NCBI RefSeq assembly: GCF_040954645.1
Contig: NC_092809.1
Coordinates: 84,666,573-84,730,572, forward strand
DNA: 64,000 nt
Direction: 5' to 3'
From: Diabrotica undecimpunctata
Taxonomy: Eukaryota; Arthropoda; Insecta; Coleoptera; Chrysomelidae
Shown here: positions 46,949 through 58,700 of the stretch, in pieces
How the letters are laid out: each line of letters begins with the position of its first letter
Numbering within the stretch: the first letter of the stretch is position 1
The notes under the pieces: model-generated
What the model was told of the DNA's origin: nothing
Databases searched by the model: none
Seen by the model: only the letters and a program-made list of their open reading frames with translations
Position numbers and translations under genes: made by a program

Positions 46949-47396
46949 TCCTCTTTTTCCTTGAACCAATCAGAACGTATCTCCATCCAAACAAATTTTA
47001 CTTTCTTCAAAGAAAAAAAGCTAACCAATAATCCGTCGGTCATCTCATAAACATTTTCAATTTCTAGAGAAAAAAGGATAATTACCTCTCACAAAATATT
47101 TACAAACGAACCCTATTGTATAATTTTTGCTAATCCATACAATAGAAAGTTTAAGGTAGAACTGTTAACAAAAATATCTATTTAAAACTAAATCGTTAGG
47201 AAAACCAATATATTGTCTTCTTATTTTCTGGGAATGTCTTTGAACGTATAAAATTCACTTTCCAAAAAAAAAACACTTTTTAAAACTAATGCTAAACAGT
47301 ATAATATACAGGGTATTTGCGATTTCTGTTGGTCTTTGATTTGATTTTTGTCTTACTATTTTCTATTTTATTTTTGAAAATTATGGAACCTTATTA
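46949..47396 (-). repeat. Gypsy-4 LTR, left (3')
   Basis: Aligns with 51481-51932 over about 448 bp, from CTCCTCTTTTTCC to GAACCTTATTA, with scattered substitutions. The left edge abuts the Penelope fragment, so its true end may be cut. 47397-47541 is non-coding element sequence. Confidence 0.8.
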
Positions 47397-47541
47397 ACTC
47401 CTGTTGAACAGACGAAAATTTCCCCGCACATGTAACAAATTTTCTCGAGTCAACACATAGTTTCAAAATTATTAGGATTACTTAAAATTCTTAAATCTAA
47501 ACTTTGATTTATATTTATCTCTAAATGTACCGACATGTTTA

Positions 47542-49807
47542 CTATTCGTAATATTTGTATATATCGTGAATATTGAAAATTCCTCTGATCCTTTCAGAGT
47601 CCACATGCCTCAGGACATAACTATTTACACCGTTTTCATTATTCACGATGTATGGAGCCTCAAATACTGGCATCAGCTTAGCACAAATGTTGTTGGTGAG
47701 ATTGGATACTCTCAAAGCTCTCACCAGCACCTTTTCACCAACTTAAAATGTAACGGGTCTTCTCTTCCTGTTGCAGTCTTGCCTTTGAATGTACTTCTCA
47801 TTACTTCTTTGAAGTCTTCTCTGTACCAGTTCCAAAACTTTTTGATATTCTCTGGGCTCTGTGTCTTTCCACGGCCTTACTGGCATTATTCCATTCATAA
47901 TGTATTCCGGAGTTTCTTTTGTCACCGTACTTGGAATCCTATTTAAATAATTTTCTATGTCTGCTAATTTTCTGTTCCATGTTTCATGTTGTCCATCTGT
48001 AGCAATGTCAAGAAACTTCGTCACCTCCTGAATAAACCTTACCGAAGGATTGCTCTGAGGATGTCGAATGCTGACAAAATTTGTCTCTATTTGATTTTTT
48101 TCATTATTTCTTTCTCTTTTGTCATGCGACAGCTATACAATTTTACATATTTTGAAAAGACGTCTACCATCACCAGGACATGTTTATTTCGTTGAGTTGT
48201 TATGATTAAATCACTCAAGTTATCGATTGCTACAATGTCCAATTTAATTCTAGATACGATGTTCTTTGCGATATTTTTATTTTTATAATTTTTACTTTTA
48301 TACCTTTGACATGTACTGCACTTTTGTGTCATCTTCTTAGCTCTACCGTAATTTGGTCGACAGATACAATTTTCTCGGAAAACTAACCACACTTTCCGGG
48401 CTCCTATATGTCCGTCGTTGACATGTAGATTTTCCATAATTTTCTCGGCCAGTATTGGTGTCACCAAATATGTCTCTTCCTTCGATTCTTTTGAAGAAAA
48501 TATCGTCTTCTCCCTCTGCTCTTCTCTTTTCATTTTCTTCCAAACCTTCTTGATCCATTCTTATTTCATTCAGCGAGAAAAGCACGTCTTCTTGTGACAA
48601 TCGGTTTAAACCAACATGCAACGCAATCGTATTCTTTTTTCCTGTGTCTTCATCCCGGGTTAAAGCCTCGGCTACAATGTTATCCTTTCCTTTGATGTAC
48701 TTAAATTCAAAATCGTACTCTTGTAATAACAAATTTCCTCGATGTATTCTATTATTTACTAATTGATTTTTCATGATGTGGACTAAAGCCGCATGATCAG
48801 TTTCTATTATAAATTTCGTGCCCAAAAGATAAAATCGTAAATTCTCAACGCAAAAAAGTACACTCGCAAATTCGAGTTCAGTAACGCTATATTTCCTTTC
48901 ATGCGTTTTCGTTACTCTAGATACAAAACATATCAGTACTTCCTGGTCATTCTGTATTTGTGATAATACCCCTGCAAATTTTTGGATGGAAGCATCGGTT
49001 CTAAGAATAAATGGTTGTTGATAAATAGGATGATACACCTTGATACTTTTCGAGAACTCTTCTTTTAATTTAGAAAAAGCTTTTTCTTGTTCTTCTTTCC
49101 AGTTCCATTTAATTCCTTTTTAAAAAAATTAATTAAAGGTATTTCTTTCTCGCTTATGTCTGGGATTAACTTTTTGAAATAATTCACCATTCCGAGGAAA
49201 CCTCTCAATGTTTTCAAAATTTTCGGTCTCTGTCTCGGTTTCTTTTCAGTTTAAAACCCACATACACTACTTCCTTTTGGAAAAATTGGTATTTTTCTAT
49301 GTTCAGTTTCAAACCGGACTTATCCAATTCTTCCAACACGATTTCAATATGTTTTAAATGACTCTGCGTATCCGGAGAAAAAATTAATAAATCATCGATA
49401 TATTGTATGATAAAATCTTCATATCGATTGAGAATGGTGAGTAGAGATCTCACCAGTGCTGTACATGCACTTTGCAAACCAAAAAGAACTACCTTGAATC
49501 GATATACTATCCCATCAATTGAAAAAGCGGTATAATTTTGGCATTTTTCTGCTAACGGAATCAACCAAAAACTATGTTTTAAATCAATTTTGGAAAAAAT
49601 ATGGGACTTAGTTATTCTTCCAAAAATAGCCTCAATGTTTAACGGTGATTCATGTTGGGATACTGTATGGTGGATAATGTTTCTCGTATCTAAACATAGC
49701 CTCAATTCTCCGCTGCTTTTCTTTACTATTACTATTGGATTGATATGGGGTGAATCACATCTTTCTATAATCTGATCTTCCAACATTTTCTCAATTTCTC
49801 TTTTCAC
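47542..49807 (-). pseudogene. pol: Gypsy-4 pol (RT, RNase H, integrase), frameshifted
   Basis: From 49807 downward. RT has INPIVIVKKSSGELRLCLDT, KIDLKHSFWLIPL, FGLQSACTALVR and YIDDLLIFS. A frame change occurs near 49214. Connection and RNase H run to about 48590, with FILRTDASIQKFAGVLSQ and LTRDE. After another frame change near 48500 comes the integrase zinc domain (HVNDGHIGARKV and CSTCQ, all four ligands present), then the first catalytic Asp (IKLDIVAIDN) region. The part with the second Asp is deleted near 48070. The C-terminal IN (ENYLNRIPSTVTKETPEY) and an IN tail (47730-47542) follow. Confidence 0.85.
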
Positions 49808-49810
49808 GTC

Positions 49811-51060
49811 TTGCCGGTAATTATAAAAAAATTTTTAAATTATTTCTGGGGCAAAATTCAGCAACTAGAAATCAACAAAGAACTGCAGAACGGGAGATAC
49901 AATGAAAGGATGGGAATGTCAGAAAAAACATATGCATTACAGGTCTACAACAACGCCAAACATTTGGAATACAATTATTCATCGGAGCAATTAGTAGAAT
50001 TGATTGCCAGATATTTTGAGGAAACGTTAGAAGACCACATCACTTACAAAATTACAAAGACATTGATAGTCTTTGTCAATTTTTACAAATAAGAGAATCG
50101 CGTTTACGAGACAGAACTACAGAGATAGGGGGCAAAATAATCGTCAAGAACGGCAAAAAGGGAATTTATTCCGAGAAAAGAATACGAGAATAGAGTAAAC
50201 AGGAGAGAGAATTACGAATCAAGAAATTAACAAGGAAACAGAGACAGATACACGGAAAATCGTAACATAAATACTTACACAAACCATAAAGAAGATATCA
50301 ACTACAGGAGAACAAATAAACAAGGATATCGAAACAACAGATACAACTTAGAAAGACCAGGGGAAGTGAGAAGAGAGGTAAATAACACACAAGTAGAAGA
50401 ATACAGGGAAGAAAGACAATGCGACGGCAGAAGAAATAATGAAAGACAACAGGAAGATTTTCACGAAGGCGCGCACTAAGAACGAAAAAACAAACTGGAA
50501 TTTTTTGTCACCTAAAAGAATTTATAAGACTGGCAGGACATAAGGACAAAGAAAATGGATCAAATTTAAAATTTGTAAATGGGTTTATAAATGAAACAAC
50601 CCATAAAAATTTTGATAGACTCAGGTTCTGAAATCTCTATCGTAACTAGAAAATTGGTATAAGAAGTTGGTTTGACAAATTTAATTTACAAAATACCTAG
50701 GGTGAATTTAGTGGGCGCAAATAAACGAACTTTGGCAACGATAGATAAAGGTATACGGATTAGGGTACGATTGGGAAAGAACTTTTTTTCACTACAATGA
50801 AAATCGAGGATGAAGTGGTAGAATTGGAGGACAAATTGGATAAGGACAAGGACAATGAGACAAGGAAGATCGATGAAGTGGATAAAGAGCAAGTGATAGA
50901 AATGAATATGGCAACGAAACAAGGACAAAGAAAAAAAAGGCGCAAGCAGAGAAAATTAGAAGAAATTTAAACCTGGAATTCCTCAAACGAGATGAGTTTA
51001 GAAGAAGAAGTAGAAAAGGAAAAGATTAACCCAAAGTATGACTTTGACCTAAAATTTCCC
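49811..51060 (+). pseudogene. Gypsy-4 gag C-terminus, protease and linker (inverted)
   Basis: On the plus strand, opposite to pol. The capsid C-terminal block (FLNYFWGKIQQLEINKELQ, then NAKHLEYNYSSEQLVELIAR) aligns with the gypsy-3 Gag. An Arg/Asn/Gln-rich decayed tail follows, then the protease (KQPIKILIDSGSEISIVTRK, catalytic D-S-G) at about 50596-50655, and an acidic linker (KIEDEVVELEDKLDKDKDN) before the block repeated inverted at 51350-51460. Several stops are present. Only inversion of an internal segment explains plus-strand gag-protease between minus-strand pol and the LTR. Confidence 0.8.
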
Positions 51061-51480
51061 AAATTTTTTACCTCAAATGAATGTTCGTACTTTCTGGCCA
51101 CTCTGTTTTCTTCCTTTATTAAATTTTCATAGTTTTTTTAAAATTAAACGCATCTCATTTTCCTGTCCTTGTCTGCAAATTAGTTCTCTTTCGTTCTTTT
51201 TATCCTGTTTACACATATTTACTGTGTATTTGACCTACTTGTCTTCAGACATTTCTTCAAATACCGTTGCTTCTAATTTATCTTGTCTATTTTCGTCTAT
51301 GCTCATCCATACATCCCATGTGTGAATGTCTTCCTTAATCTTTTCCTTTTCTACTTCTTCTTCTAAACTCATCTCGTTTGAGATGAGGTTTTAATTTCTT
51401 CTATCTTTTCTTTTTTTTCTTCTTCTGGGCCCATCTCTTTTGAGGAATTCCAGGTTTAAATTTCTTCTAATTTCTCTCCT
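51061..51480 (-). other. Gypsy-4 inverted-repeat and linker debris
   Basis: The minus-strand reading gives Glu/Lys-rich fragments, including NEMSLEEEVEKEKI, which also occurs on the plus strand at about 50990-51030. The rest is decayed linker. No primer site is recognisable next to the LTR. Confidence 0.5.
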
Positions 51481-51931
51481 CTCCTCTTTTTCCTTGAACC
51501 AATCAGAACGTATCTCCATCCAAACAAATTTTACTATCTTCAAAGAAAAAAAGCTAACTTTCTTCTATCCCTCCGTCGGTCATCTAATAAACATTTTCAA
51601 TTTCTAGAGAAAAAAAGATAATTACCTCTCACAAACTATTTACAAACCTACCTCATTGTATAATTCTTGGTAATCCATACAATAGAAAGTTTAAGGTAGA
51701 ACTGTTTACAAAAATGTCTATTTAAAACTAAACCGTTAGAAAAACCAATATATTGTCTTCTTATTTTCTGGGAATGTCTTTGAACGTATAAAATTCACTT
51801 TCCAAAAAAAAAACACTTTCTAAAACTAATGCGAAACAGTATAATATACAGGGTGTTTGCGATTGCTGTTGGTCAGTGATTTGACTTTTGTTTTAATATT
51901 TTCTATTTGATTTTTGAAAATTATGGTACCT

Positions 51932-51932
<1 letters not shown>
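51481..51932 (-). repeat. Gypsy-4 LTR, right (5')
   Basis: Direct repeat of 46949-47396. It ends at GGTACCTTATTA and is followed by a (TA)n array. Confidence 0.8.
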
Positions 51933-52004
<72 letters not shown>

Positions 52005-52008
52005 TATA

Positions 52009-52073
<65 letters not shown>
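51933..52073. repeat. (TA)n between gypsy-4 and repeat B
   Basis: About 136 bp of TA repeat with two AAATATATA breaks. Confidence 0.93.
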
Positions 52074-53035
52074 CTACAGCATAAAGTGGACTCCGCCCAT
52101 GTTAAAATTCGGGTTCAAGTGAGCTCGGTGGTCAAGTGGACGGCGATATATGGAGCTCACTTGACCATTCCATAATATTGGTTCTGTCGATTCGTCAACG
52201 TGTAGAGTTTAATAATTTATATCTTACCCTTGTATCATAAATGTATATCGTTTAGTTTACGTGTATATATTATAAGGGCCGTTCAGAACTTCTTCATTGT
52301 ATATTTGAACCATAAGTTTATCGGTTTAAGTAAGCTCGGAGAGTTTGGCAACTGTGCGATTATACAGTATATTTTCAACATATACCCTGAACGGTTTAAA
52401 TGGGCGCCTTATTTTGATCTACTTTTTGCTGACAGTGTATTCTCATACGGATTAAACTCAGATGTTTTTTTTTTAATTTCGTATTATATTATGTTTACGT
52501 GGTTTACGTCTTTGTACGTTTTATGTAAGCATCCGATTAATATAAATTGCTTTTATTTAATCCACTCTTATGCCATATCGTGTATAAAGCTTTTTTATTA
52601 TTTTTGTTCTGGTCTTATTTGTGTACTACATATGACATCTCGATAGAAGGTTATCTCAAAATAAGTATGGTTAAGTGCTACAATAAATATTTTTTTGATA
52701 AAATGGCTAGTAGTGTGCACAAAAAGAAAGAATGGTTAATTTGTCTAACAAGGTATATTCTGCAGCAGAAGCATATAGTGCAAGCGTCTTGCACAAATGT
52801 TTTAAGGGCGGAAGAACGTGCGCCTCATTTTTAGCTGACAAACTTGCGAAGAATACTATTTCTGGTCCTCAATTTACCTTTTAGTTTTTAACAATGATCT
52901 GTGACTGACCCCGTGCGATATGAACTATTTTCGAGGAATTTGTAGGAAGTCTACAGTTCAACGATTTCATGACATTATTGGATGTTCAGTTTTGTGAAAG
53001 CGTCTATGTTAGGGAAATTGAAGGGAACACACAAA
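52074..53035. repeat. Dispersed repeat B, copy 2
   Basis: Same orientation and ends as 34941-36130, with about 200 bases fewer. The interleaved inverted repeats near the start are imperfect here. No coding potential. Confidence 0.65.
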
Positions 53036-54360
53036 ATTTTTTTTGTTCTATTGTCTTCGTCTTTTATTTTTGTTTTCTTGTCTATCTTTCTTTATTTCAC
53101 TCTTGTTGTACCCGAGTTTATCTGCAGTCATTTCCCGTTTCTTTGCCTTGTCCGTCAACGAATAATGCATCCTCTCATCCCTTGCTAGTTTTTTGAACCA
53201 CCTCCATGATGGTCCTCCAGCTGGTTGGTGTTTCTATTCCATCTCCTTTCTAGACCATCTATTATCAGTTTGTTGGCTTTAATTTGGACACGTTTACCTT
53301 TCTTTATTTCATCTTTTGCTATTCTTCGTATTTCCTTCTGTATTTGTAATTCATCTGTCGTTAGATCATTGTTTATATATATTTTTTCTTTTTTCACTTC
53401 TTTAAGTTTACTTTTGTTTTCCATAACTTTTGTGTTTTCTTCTTTGTTTGACAGTCTGACTAAACATGTGTTATCTCCTAGTTTCACTGCTTCTTCTATG
53501 TTTACGGTAATATTTAGCTCTTTTGTCATAAAATTTCCTATTACTTCTTTTAGTATTCTTCTATCTCCAGTTTCTATTGTCATTCCCTGTATTATCACAT
53601 TATTTTTTTTTTCTTATTCTATACAGCCTTTCAAGGCATCCTTTTGTATCATTCAGACCCTTTTTGTTTTGTTCATTTTCTTTCCAGATTTTTATATTCT
53701 CTTGTTTTAGTTCTGCTAGTTCAGTTTTGAGTTCCCTCATTTCTTCTCTGTATTGTTTTTGTTCCGTTTTTCTTCTTTTATCAGTTTTTAATTCTTGTAA
53801 CTCTATTGTTAAATTTTTTATCATATTTAGTATTTGATCAATTTTGTTTTCATCTCTGTGACTTTTAACTGGGCTTCTTTGTACTTTTTTACTGGGACCA
53901 AATAACAGTTCCTTTTCTTCTCTATTTCTTTTCTGATTGTCATCGGATGTATTATCATCTGAATCCATATTTCTACTGCTACTACTCGCGATAGAGCCAA
54001 CCTCCCCACTCAACGCGCCGAAGGAAGATGGTTCTCTGAAGCAGTAGCTTGCACTAATTTATTTTCACATTTTCTTCCTGGATAAATTAATTTTCAATTA
54101 AAATAATTATCAGTTACTTTGGAACGGTTTGATGTAGCAACGCCCACGTCTAGCTTTTTAAACTAATATATTAGCGTTAATTACCTGGGCCGGTTTTATT
54201 TTTAGTGTTTTGTGTTGAGAGTAAATAAAATTTCCTTCGCCTTCCTAAATTTATAGAGGTTATGCACTTACCTATCTTCCAATGTCTGCTATAATTACCA
54301 TTAACACTTTTATTCTTTTATTACACACTGCACGCAAAATCAGCAAAATTATAACCAAAA
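53036..54360 (-). mobile_element. LINE 5' portion: leader, ORF1 and start of the ORF2 region
   Basis: On the minus strand: a putative 5' leader (about 54360-54014), ORF1, then the inter-ORF segment, cut off at 53036 by repeat B before the endonuclease. The ORF1 end (about 53220-53185) and the following bases correspond to 55800-55930 at the start of the LINE at 55757. The two are therefore the same or sister families and complement each other. Confidence 0.75.
53185..54013 (-). pseudogene. LINE ORF1 protein with one frameshift
   Basis: ATG at 54013 (MSGEVGSIASSSSRNMDSDD). The first 137 residues have a Ser/Asp-rich start and a Lys/Glu-rich coiled coil (about residues 55-125). A T-homopolymer slip near 53600 moves the reading into a second frame, which begins NVIIQGMTIETGDRRIL and runs 137 residues through an RRM/CTD-like fold (ITVNIEEAVKLGDNTCLVRL) to HHGGGSKN. 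Coiled coil then RNA-binding domain is the L1-ORF1-type plan for an RNA chaperone. With the slip ignored it would be about 275 residues. Confidence 0.75.
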
Positions 54361-54389
54361 ATTGAAATTATTGTGGAGCAGAATTAACA

Positions 54390-55110
54390 CACCACCACCC
54401 CTGATACCTGATATTTTTCGTACCCGTCTTTGCTGTGTTGGGTAAGGTTTAGTATTTGTGATGTACATGATCTTCCCTATCTATAACCACTTTCGTATTT
54501 TAATTTGAGTTTTTCTTCTAATATCGGTGAAATCATATTAACGATCTTGTGCAAAAGTATTTTAAATAGATGACAAAATAAAGATCTTGGCCGATAGTTT
54601 TTGTGGTCGTTGGAGTTTTTGTTAGGTTTAAGCAAGGTAACAACTTTGGCTTGTCTCTAGACTTTGGATATCTGCATAATTTGAATAAAGTTGTTCATCA
54701 TCCGGATAAGCCATTTGAGTGTTTTTGGTCCAAATTTCGTAATTAGCTTTGTGCTCATATGCTTAATGTCGGTATTTTTATATATAGTATTATTCTTCAT
54801 TAAATATGTAGATGGTGGATCCAAGCTCAACATCGTTGAAAGGTTCTCTCAGCTGACTGGTTTTGTCCTTTCTTATTTTGAGTTTTTCTTTGCTTCTTTT
54901 CCGACAGAGATAACATTTCTATATTTATAATGTGGTTTTTAGCGATCAGCTTTATATAAAAATACCTTAGGTTATACCCTATATGTGTTTCTTGCACTAG
55001 AAATAAGTCAGATTCGTATTTAGCGCTCTGTAGTTTTTAGTATCTCTGATAAGTTTAAGTAAAGTTTCTTTATTTCTAGATTATGCCCTAAACAGTTATA
55101 GACATATGTT
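54390..55110 (-). pseudogene. Jockey-like LINE: endonuclease N-terminus joined to RT N-terminus
   Basis: Minus strand from about 55110: an apurinic endonuclease-like start with SDLFLVQETHIGYNLR (Q-E-T-H, the metal-binding Glu block). After a large internal deletion comes an RT entry region: HMSTKLITKFGPKTLKWLI, MNNFIQIMQISKVWRQAKVV, TLLKPNKNSNDHKNYRP, then decay at 54390. Typical jockey spacing confirms the family seen at 60-345. Confidence 0.7.
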
Positions 55111-55148
55111 ATTAGAATAGTTGGTCCTAAAAAGGACCAACCATTTTC

Positions 55149-55512
55149 AATATGTTTATTTACTACAGATTAGATATGCTCGAGACTTTAATAAATTTTG
55201 AGTGCGTTGCATTTATGGAAAACGAAATTAGTATAACGGCCAGCCCGATAATAAAATTTTATGGCCTGGCTTTTAAAAACAAAGAATGCGTGTTCTGTGT
55301 TGATTTTTCATTAATCATTGAGACACAATTTGGATCGGGTCGCGATACATACAATCCCTTCGAGAATTAATTACGCCTTACGATAATAAATATTATTTTT
55401 TCCTTTAATATTTTAACACTTTTTCCTACGTTTTATTCAATATTATTATATTTTATTTTTGTTTCCGTTGTAAATAAGTTTATCATACGCATCCACACCA
55501 AGTACGGAACAT
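55149..55512 (+). repeat. 5' LTR of gypsy-5 (left end missing)
   Basis: Aligns with 62908-63146 from AATATGTTTATTTACTACAG to ATTACGCCTTA, then continues to the primer site. The first about 120 bases present in the 3' LTR are absent here. Confidence 0.75.
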
Positions 55513-55530
55513 TGGTGACCTCGTGAACGT
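55513..55530 (+). other. Primer-binding site of gypsy-5
   Basis: TGGTGACCTCGTGAACG follows CGGAACAT. TGGTGACC fits the tRNA-Trp-primed sites of CsRn1-type elements; the tRNA call is inference. Confidence 0.55.
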
Positions 55531-55580
55531 TTAGAAAGAATAGTGTTGATAATATACTTTTGCCGGTTAAAACAGTGAAA

Positions 55581-55757
55581 ATGCAAGATAGTGCCAATAA
55601 TAGTGCTACAGGAGTGGATCGCGTATCAGTGAAAATTACATCGTTCTGGGCCAGGGATCCCGAAATATGGTTCCTGCAAGTAGAAAACCAATTTGCACTA
55701 GCAAACATTACAAGTGACGCAACAATATTTAATTATATAATTGTTAATCTAGAAACT
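55581..55757 (+). pseudogene. gag: Gypsy-5 gag, N-terminal part
   Basis: ATG at 55581 (MQDSANNSATGVDRVSVKIT), then SFWARDPEIWFLQVENQF, the diagnostic W-F-x-Q-x-E-x-Q-F block of CsRn1-type Gag. It runs to VNLETR, where the first LINE enters. It resumes at 59049. Confidence 0.85.
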
Positions 55758-58700
55758 AGACAAATTATTGAAATAAACAATAATTAAACAATAATTATTG
55801 AAGGCATTAAGTGGAAATGGAATCAAAAAACAAGCCAGATAGAAAAAATAACATACAATACAGAACCAACTAGTTCAAAAAACTAGCTGAAGAAAACACA
55901 ATAACGGACCGAGAAACAAAACAGGCACAGAACAGGGACATGAGCAGATCTAAAGATAATAACACAAACGGGAGTAAAAACAAATTGAAGTACAACTTAA
56001 ACACAGAAAAGAACAAAACAATTTGGAAAATGGCATCATGGAATGTGAGAGGTATAAATGGGAAGGAAATAGAACTGGGGGAAGAAATTAGAGATAAGAA
56101 CATTGAAATAGTAGCTATAACAGAGACAAAGAAAAAAGGAAAAGGATCAATAATATTAGAAAACGGAATGTTACTAATATACAGTGGAGTGGAAGAAACG
56201 AAGAGAGCTCAGGCAGGAGTAGCGTGCATGATAAAGAAGGAGAGTATCAACAAAATAAAAAATTGGATATATTACAACGAACGTATACTAAGAGTAGACA
56301 TAGATATGGATACAGAGGAAACCAATACAAACCTAATCATATGTTATGGACCAGATGAAGACGCAACAAAAAACGAAAAGAATGAATTCTGGGACAAATT
56401 ACAAGAAGTGATAAATGATTGTACAGAGAAAATTGTGATCACAGGAGACCTGAACAGTAGAGTTGGGAAAGAAACAGAAAAATGGAACAATGTCATCGGA
56501 CCTTATGGGGAGGACAAACTAAACAAAAATGGAAAATTACTACTCGAATTCTGTCTAGACAATAACCTGGTGATTATGAACACACACTTCCAACATAAAA
56601 GGATACACAAGATCACAAGAGAAGTCAAATCAAGAGACGAACAATCAATTATAGACTATACTATAGTGCAAAAAACAGAGAAGTACTGGATAAGAGACGT
56701 AAGGGTAAAAAGAAGTTATGAAATTGGTAGTGACCACTATCTACTAGAAACCACATTCAAAAGCAAAAGAAAAGAAATAAAAAGAAATGAGAACATAAAC
56801 AGAAAACACAAAGAAATAATAAAAATTTATAAACTAAGGGAAGAAACAACGAGAATAAGATATTCAGAAGGACTAGAGAAAGAGATGGATAATGAACATG
56901 AAATAACAGAAACAATAGAAGAAGAATGGGGAAAATTTAAAAATGCGATGATAAAAACAGCTAAATCAATATGTGGAACCACAAGAAATAACAACAGAGG
57001 AAAACGAACATCTTGGTGGAACGATGAAGTGAAAAGAGAAATAAAAGAAAAGAAGAAATTATGGAAAGAATACATCCAAGACAAAACACAACAAAAATAT
57101 GAAAATTATAAGAGACAAAGAACAAAAGTTAAAGAGATAGTTAAGAAAGAGAAAAAGAAAAGTTGGGAAAAATTCGGGGAAAAAATGGAAGAAAACAGCA
57201 CAGAAAACGTAAAATTATTTTACAGAACACTGAAAAACCTAAGAAGCAACAAAGAAACGAAACTGAAACAAATAATGAACAAGGAAGGAACAATAATAAA
57301 CGACGATAAGACAATAATGGAAAGATGGAGGGAACATTTTCAGCTGATACTGAATGGAAATCAAGCGAATACAATGGAGAAGGAAAGCCACAACAGGAGA
57401 GTATCCATGAAAAACACGGAAAATACAGAAACTATAGAAAAAGAAGAACTGGAAGAAGCAATAAGAAAGATAAAGATTGGAAAAGCACCAGGAAGCGATG
57501 AAGTAGCACCAGAAATGATGAAATATATAGGAGTAAACGCAAAAGAAAAATTGTTATACATATATAACCTAATATGGAAGAGAAAAGTAATACCCAGAGA
57601 ATGGACAAATGCAGTAATTATACCTATATACAAGAAAGGAAACACAAGAGACTGTAGGAACTATAGAGGTATATCACTACTATGTGTAGCAGCAAAAGTA
57701 TACGAAACCATAATAGAAAGGAAAATTAGAAAAGAAATAGAACATAAATTAGAGGATGTACAAAGTGGATTCAGGAAAGGACACAACACACAAGACCATA
57801 TATTCACCATGCAACAAGTAATAGAAAAAGCCTTAAAGAAAAATAAAGAAATACATCTGAGTTTTATAGACATGGAAAAAGCATTCGACTCAATCAAAAG
57901 AAAAGATATATGGGAAAGTCTAAAGAAGAAACAAGTAAGTGAAGAACTGATAGAAGCAACAAAGAGTATATACATGAAAACAACAAATACAGTAAGAATG
58001 TTAAATATACAGTCAGAACCATTCGAAACAACCCAAGGAGTTAGACAAGGGGGAAGTCTCAGCCCACTACTATTCATAAATGTTATAGATGAGATAGTGA
58101 AAGAATGTAAGAAAACATTCAAGAAATACTGCATCGGTTGGAACAGAATGCAAATGATAAATGCTGAGATGTGTATATTTGCAGACGACATAGTATTAAT
58201 TGCGGAAACTGCAGAAAAACTGAAATACAACTTAGAGAAATGGAACCTAGAAGCAAGCAAATACAACCTAAACGTAAACAAAGAGAAGACTCAAATAATG
58301 AAAATATCAAGGAAACAAGGGACGGAAGATCAAATAGAAGTAATGATAGACCAACAAAAAATAATACAGACAAATTCATACAAATACTTAGGAACAGTAA
58401 TCAACAACAAAGGAGACATCGAGGATGACCTTAACAACAGAATGGAAAACACAGGAAAACTATTCCAAGCACTAAATAGAGGATTCCTTAATAACAAAGA
58501 AATATCAACAAAGACCAAGATGACAATATACAAAACAATATATAGACCTACAGTGACATATGGAGCAGAAAATTGGATATTAAACAAAAGACATCAGAGC
58601 AGAATTCAGGCAGCAGAGATGAAATACCTCAGAAGAACGATAGGAGTAAAAAGAACTGATAGAATCAGAAATGAAGAAATAAGAGAAAGACTCAAAATCA

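Larger units (their letters stand above)
46949..51932 (-). mobile_element. Gypsy-4, rearranged element with an inverted gag-protease block
   Basis: Direct LTR-like repeats (46949-47396 and 51481-51932) flank pol on the minus strand (47542-49807), in line with the LTR order. The gag C-terminus, protease and following linker (49811-51060) lie on the plus strand. A short inverted repeat (about 50950-51010 against 51350-51460) sits at the right inversion edge. Frameshifts and a gap in the integrase core show it is dead. RT and capsid sequence place it near gypsy-3. Confidence 0.8.

Noticed and set aside
46437..46994. Host GIY-YIG nuclease
   Set aside because: The flanking terminal repeat with hairpin and the linker before the domain match Penelope-like elements; the frame start is LTR sequence.
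53225..53837. Phe/Leu/Ser-rich plus-strand frames
   Set aside because: Antisense of the Lys/Glu-rich LINE ORF1.
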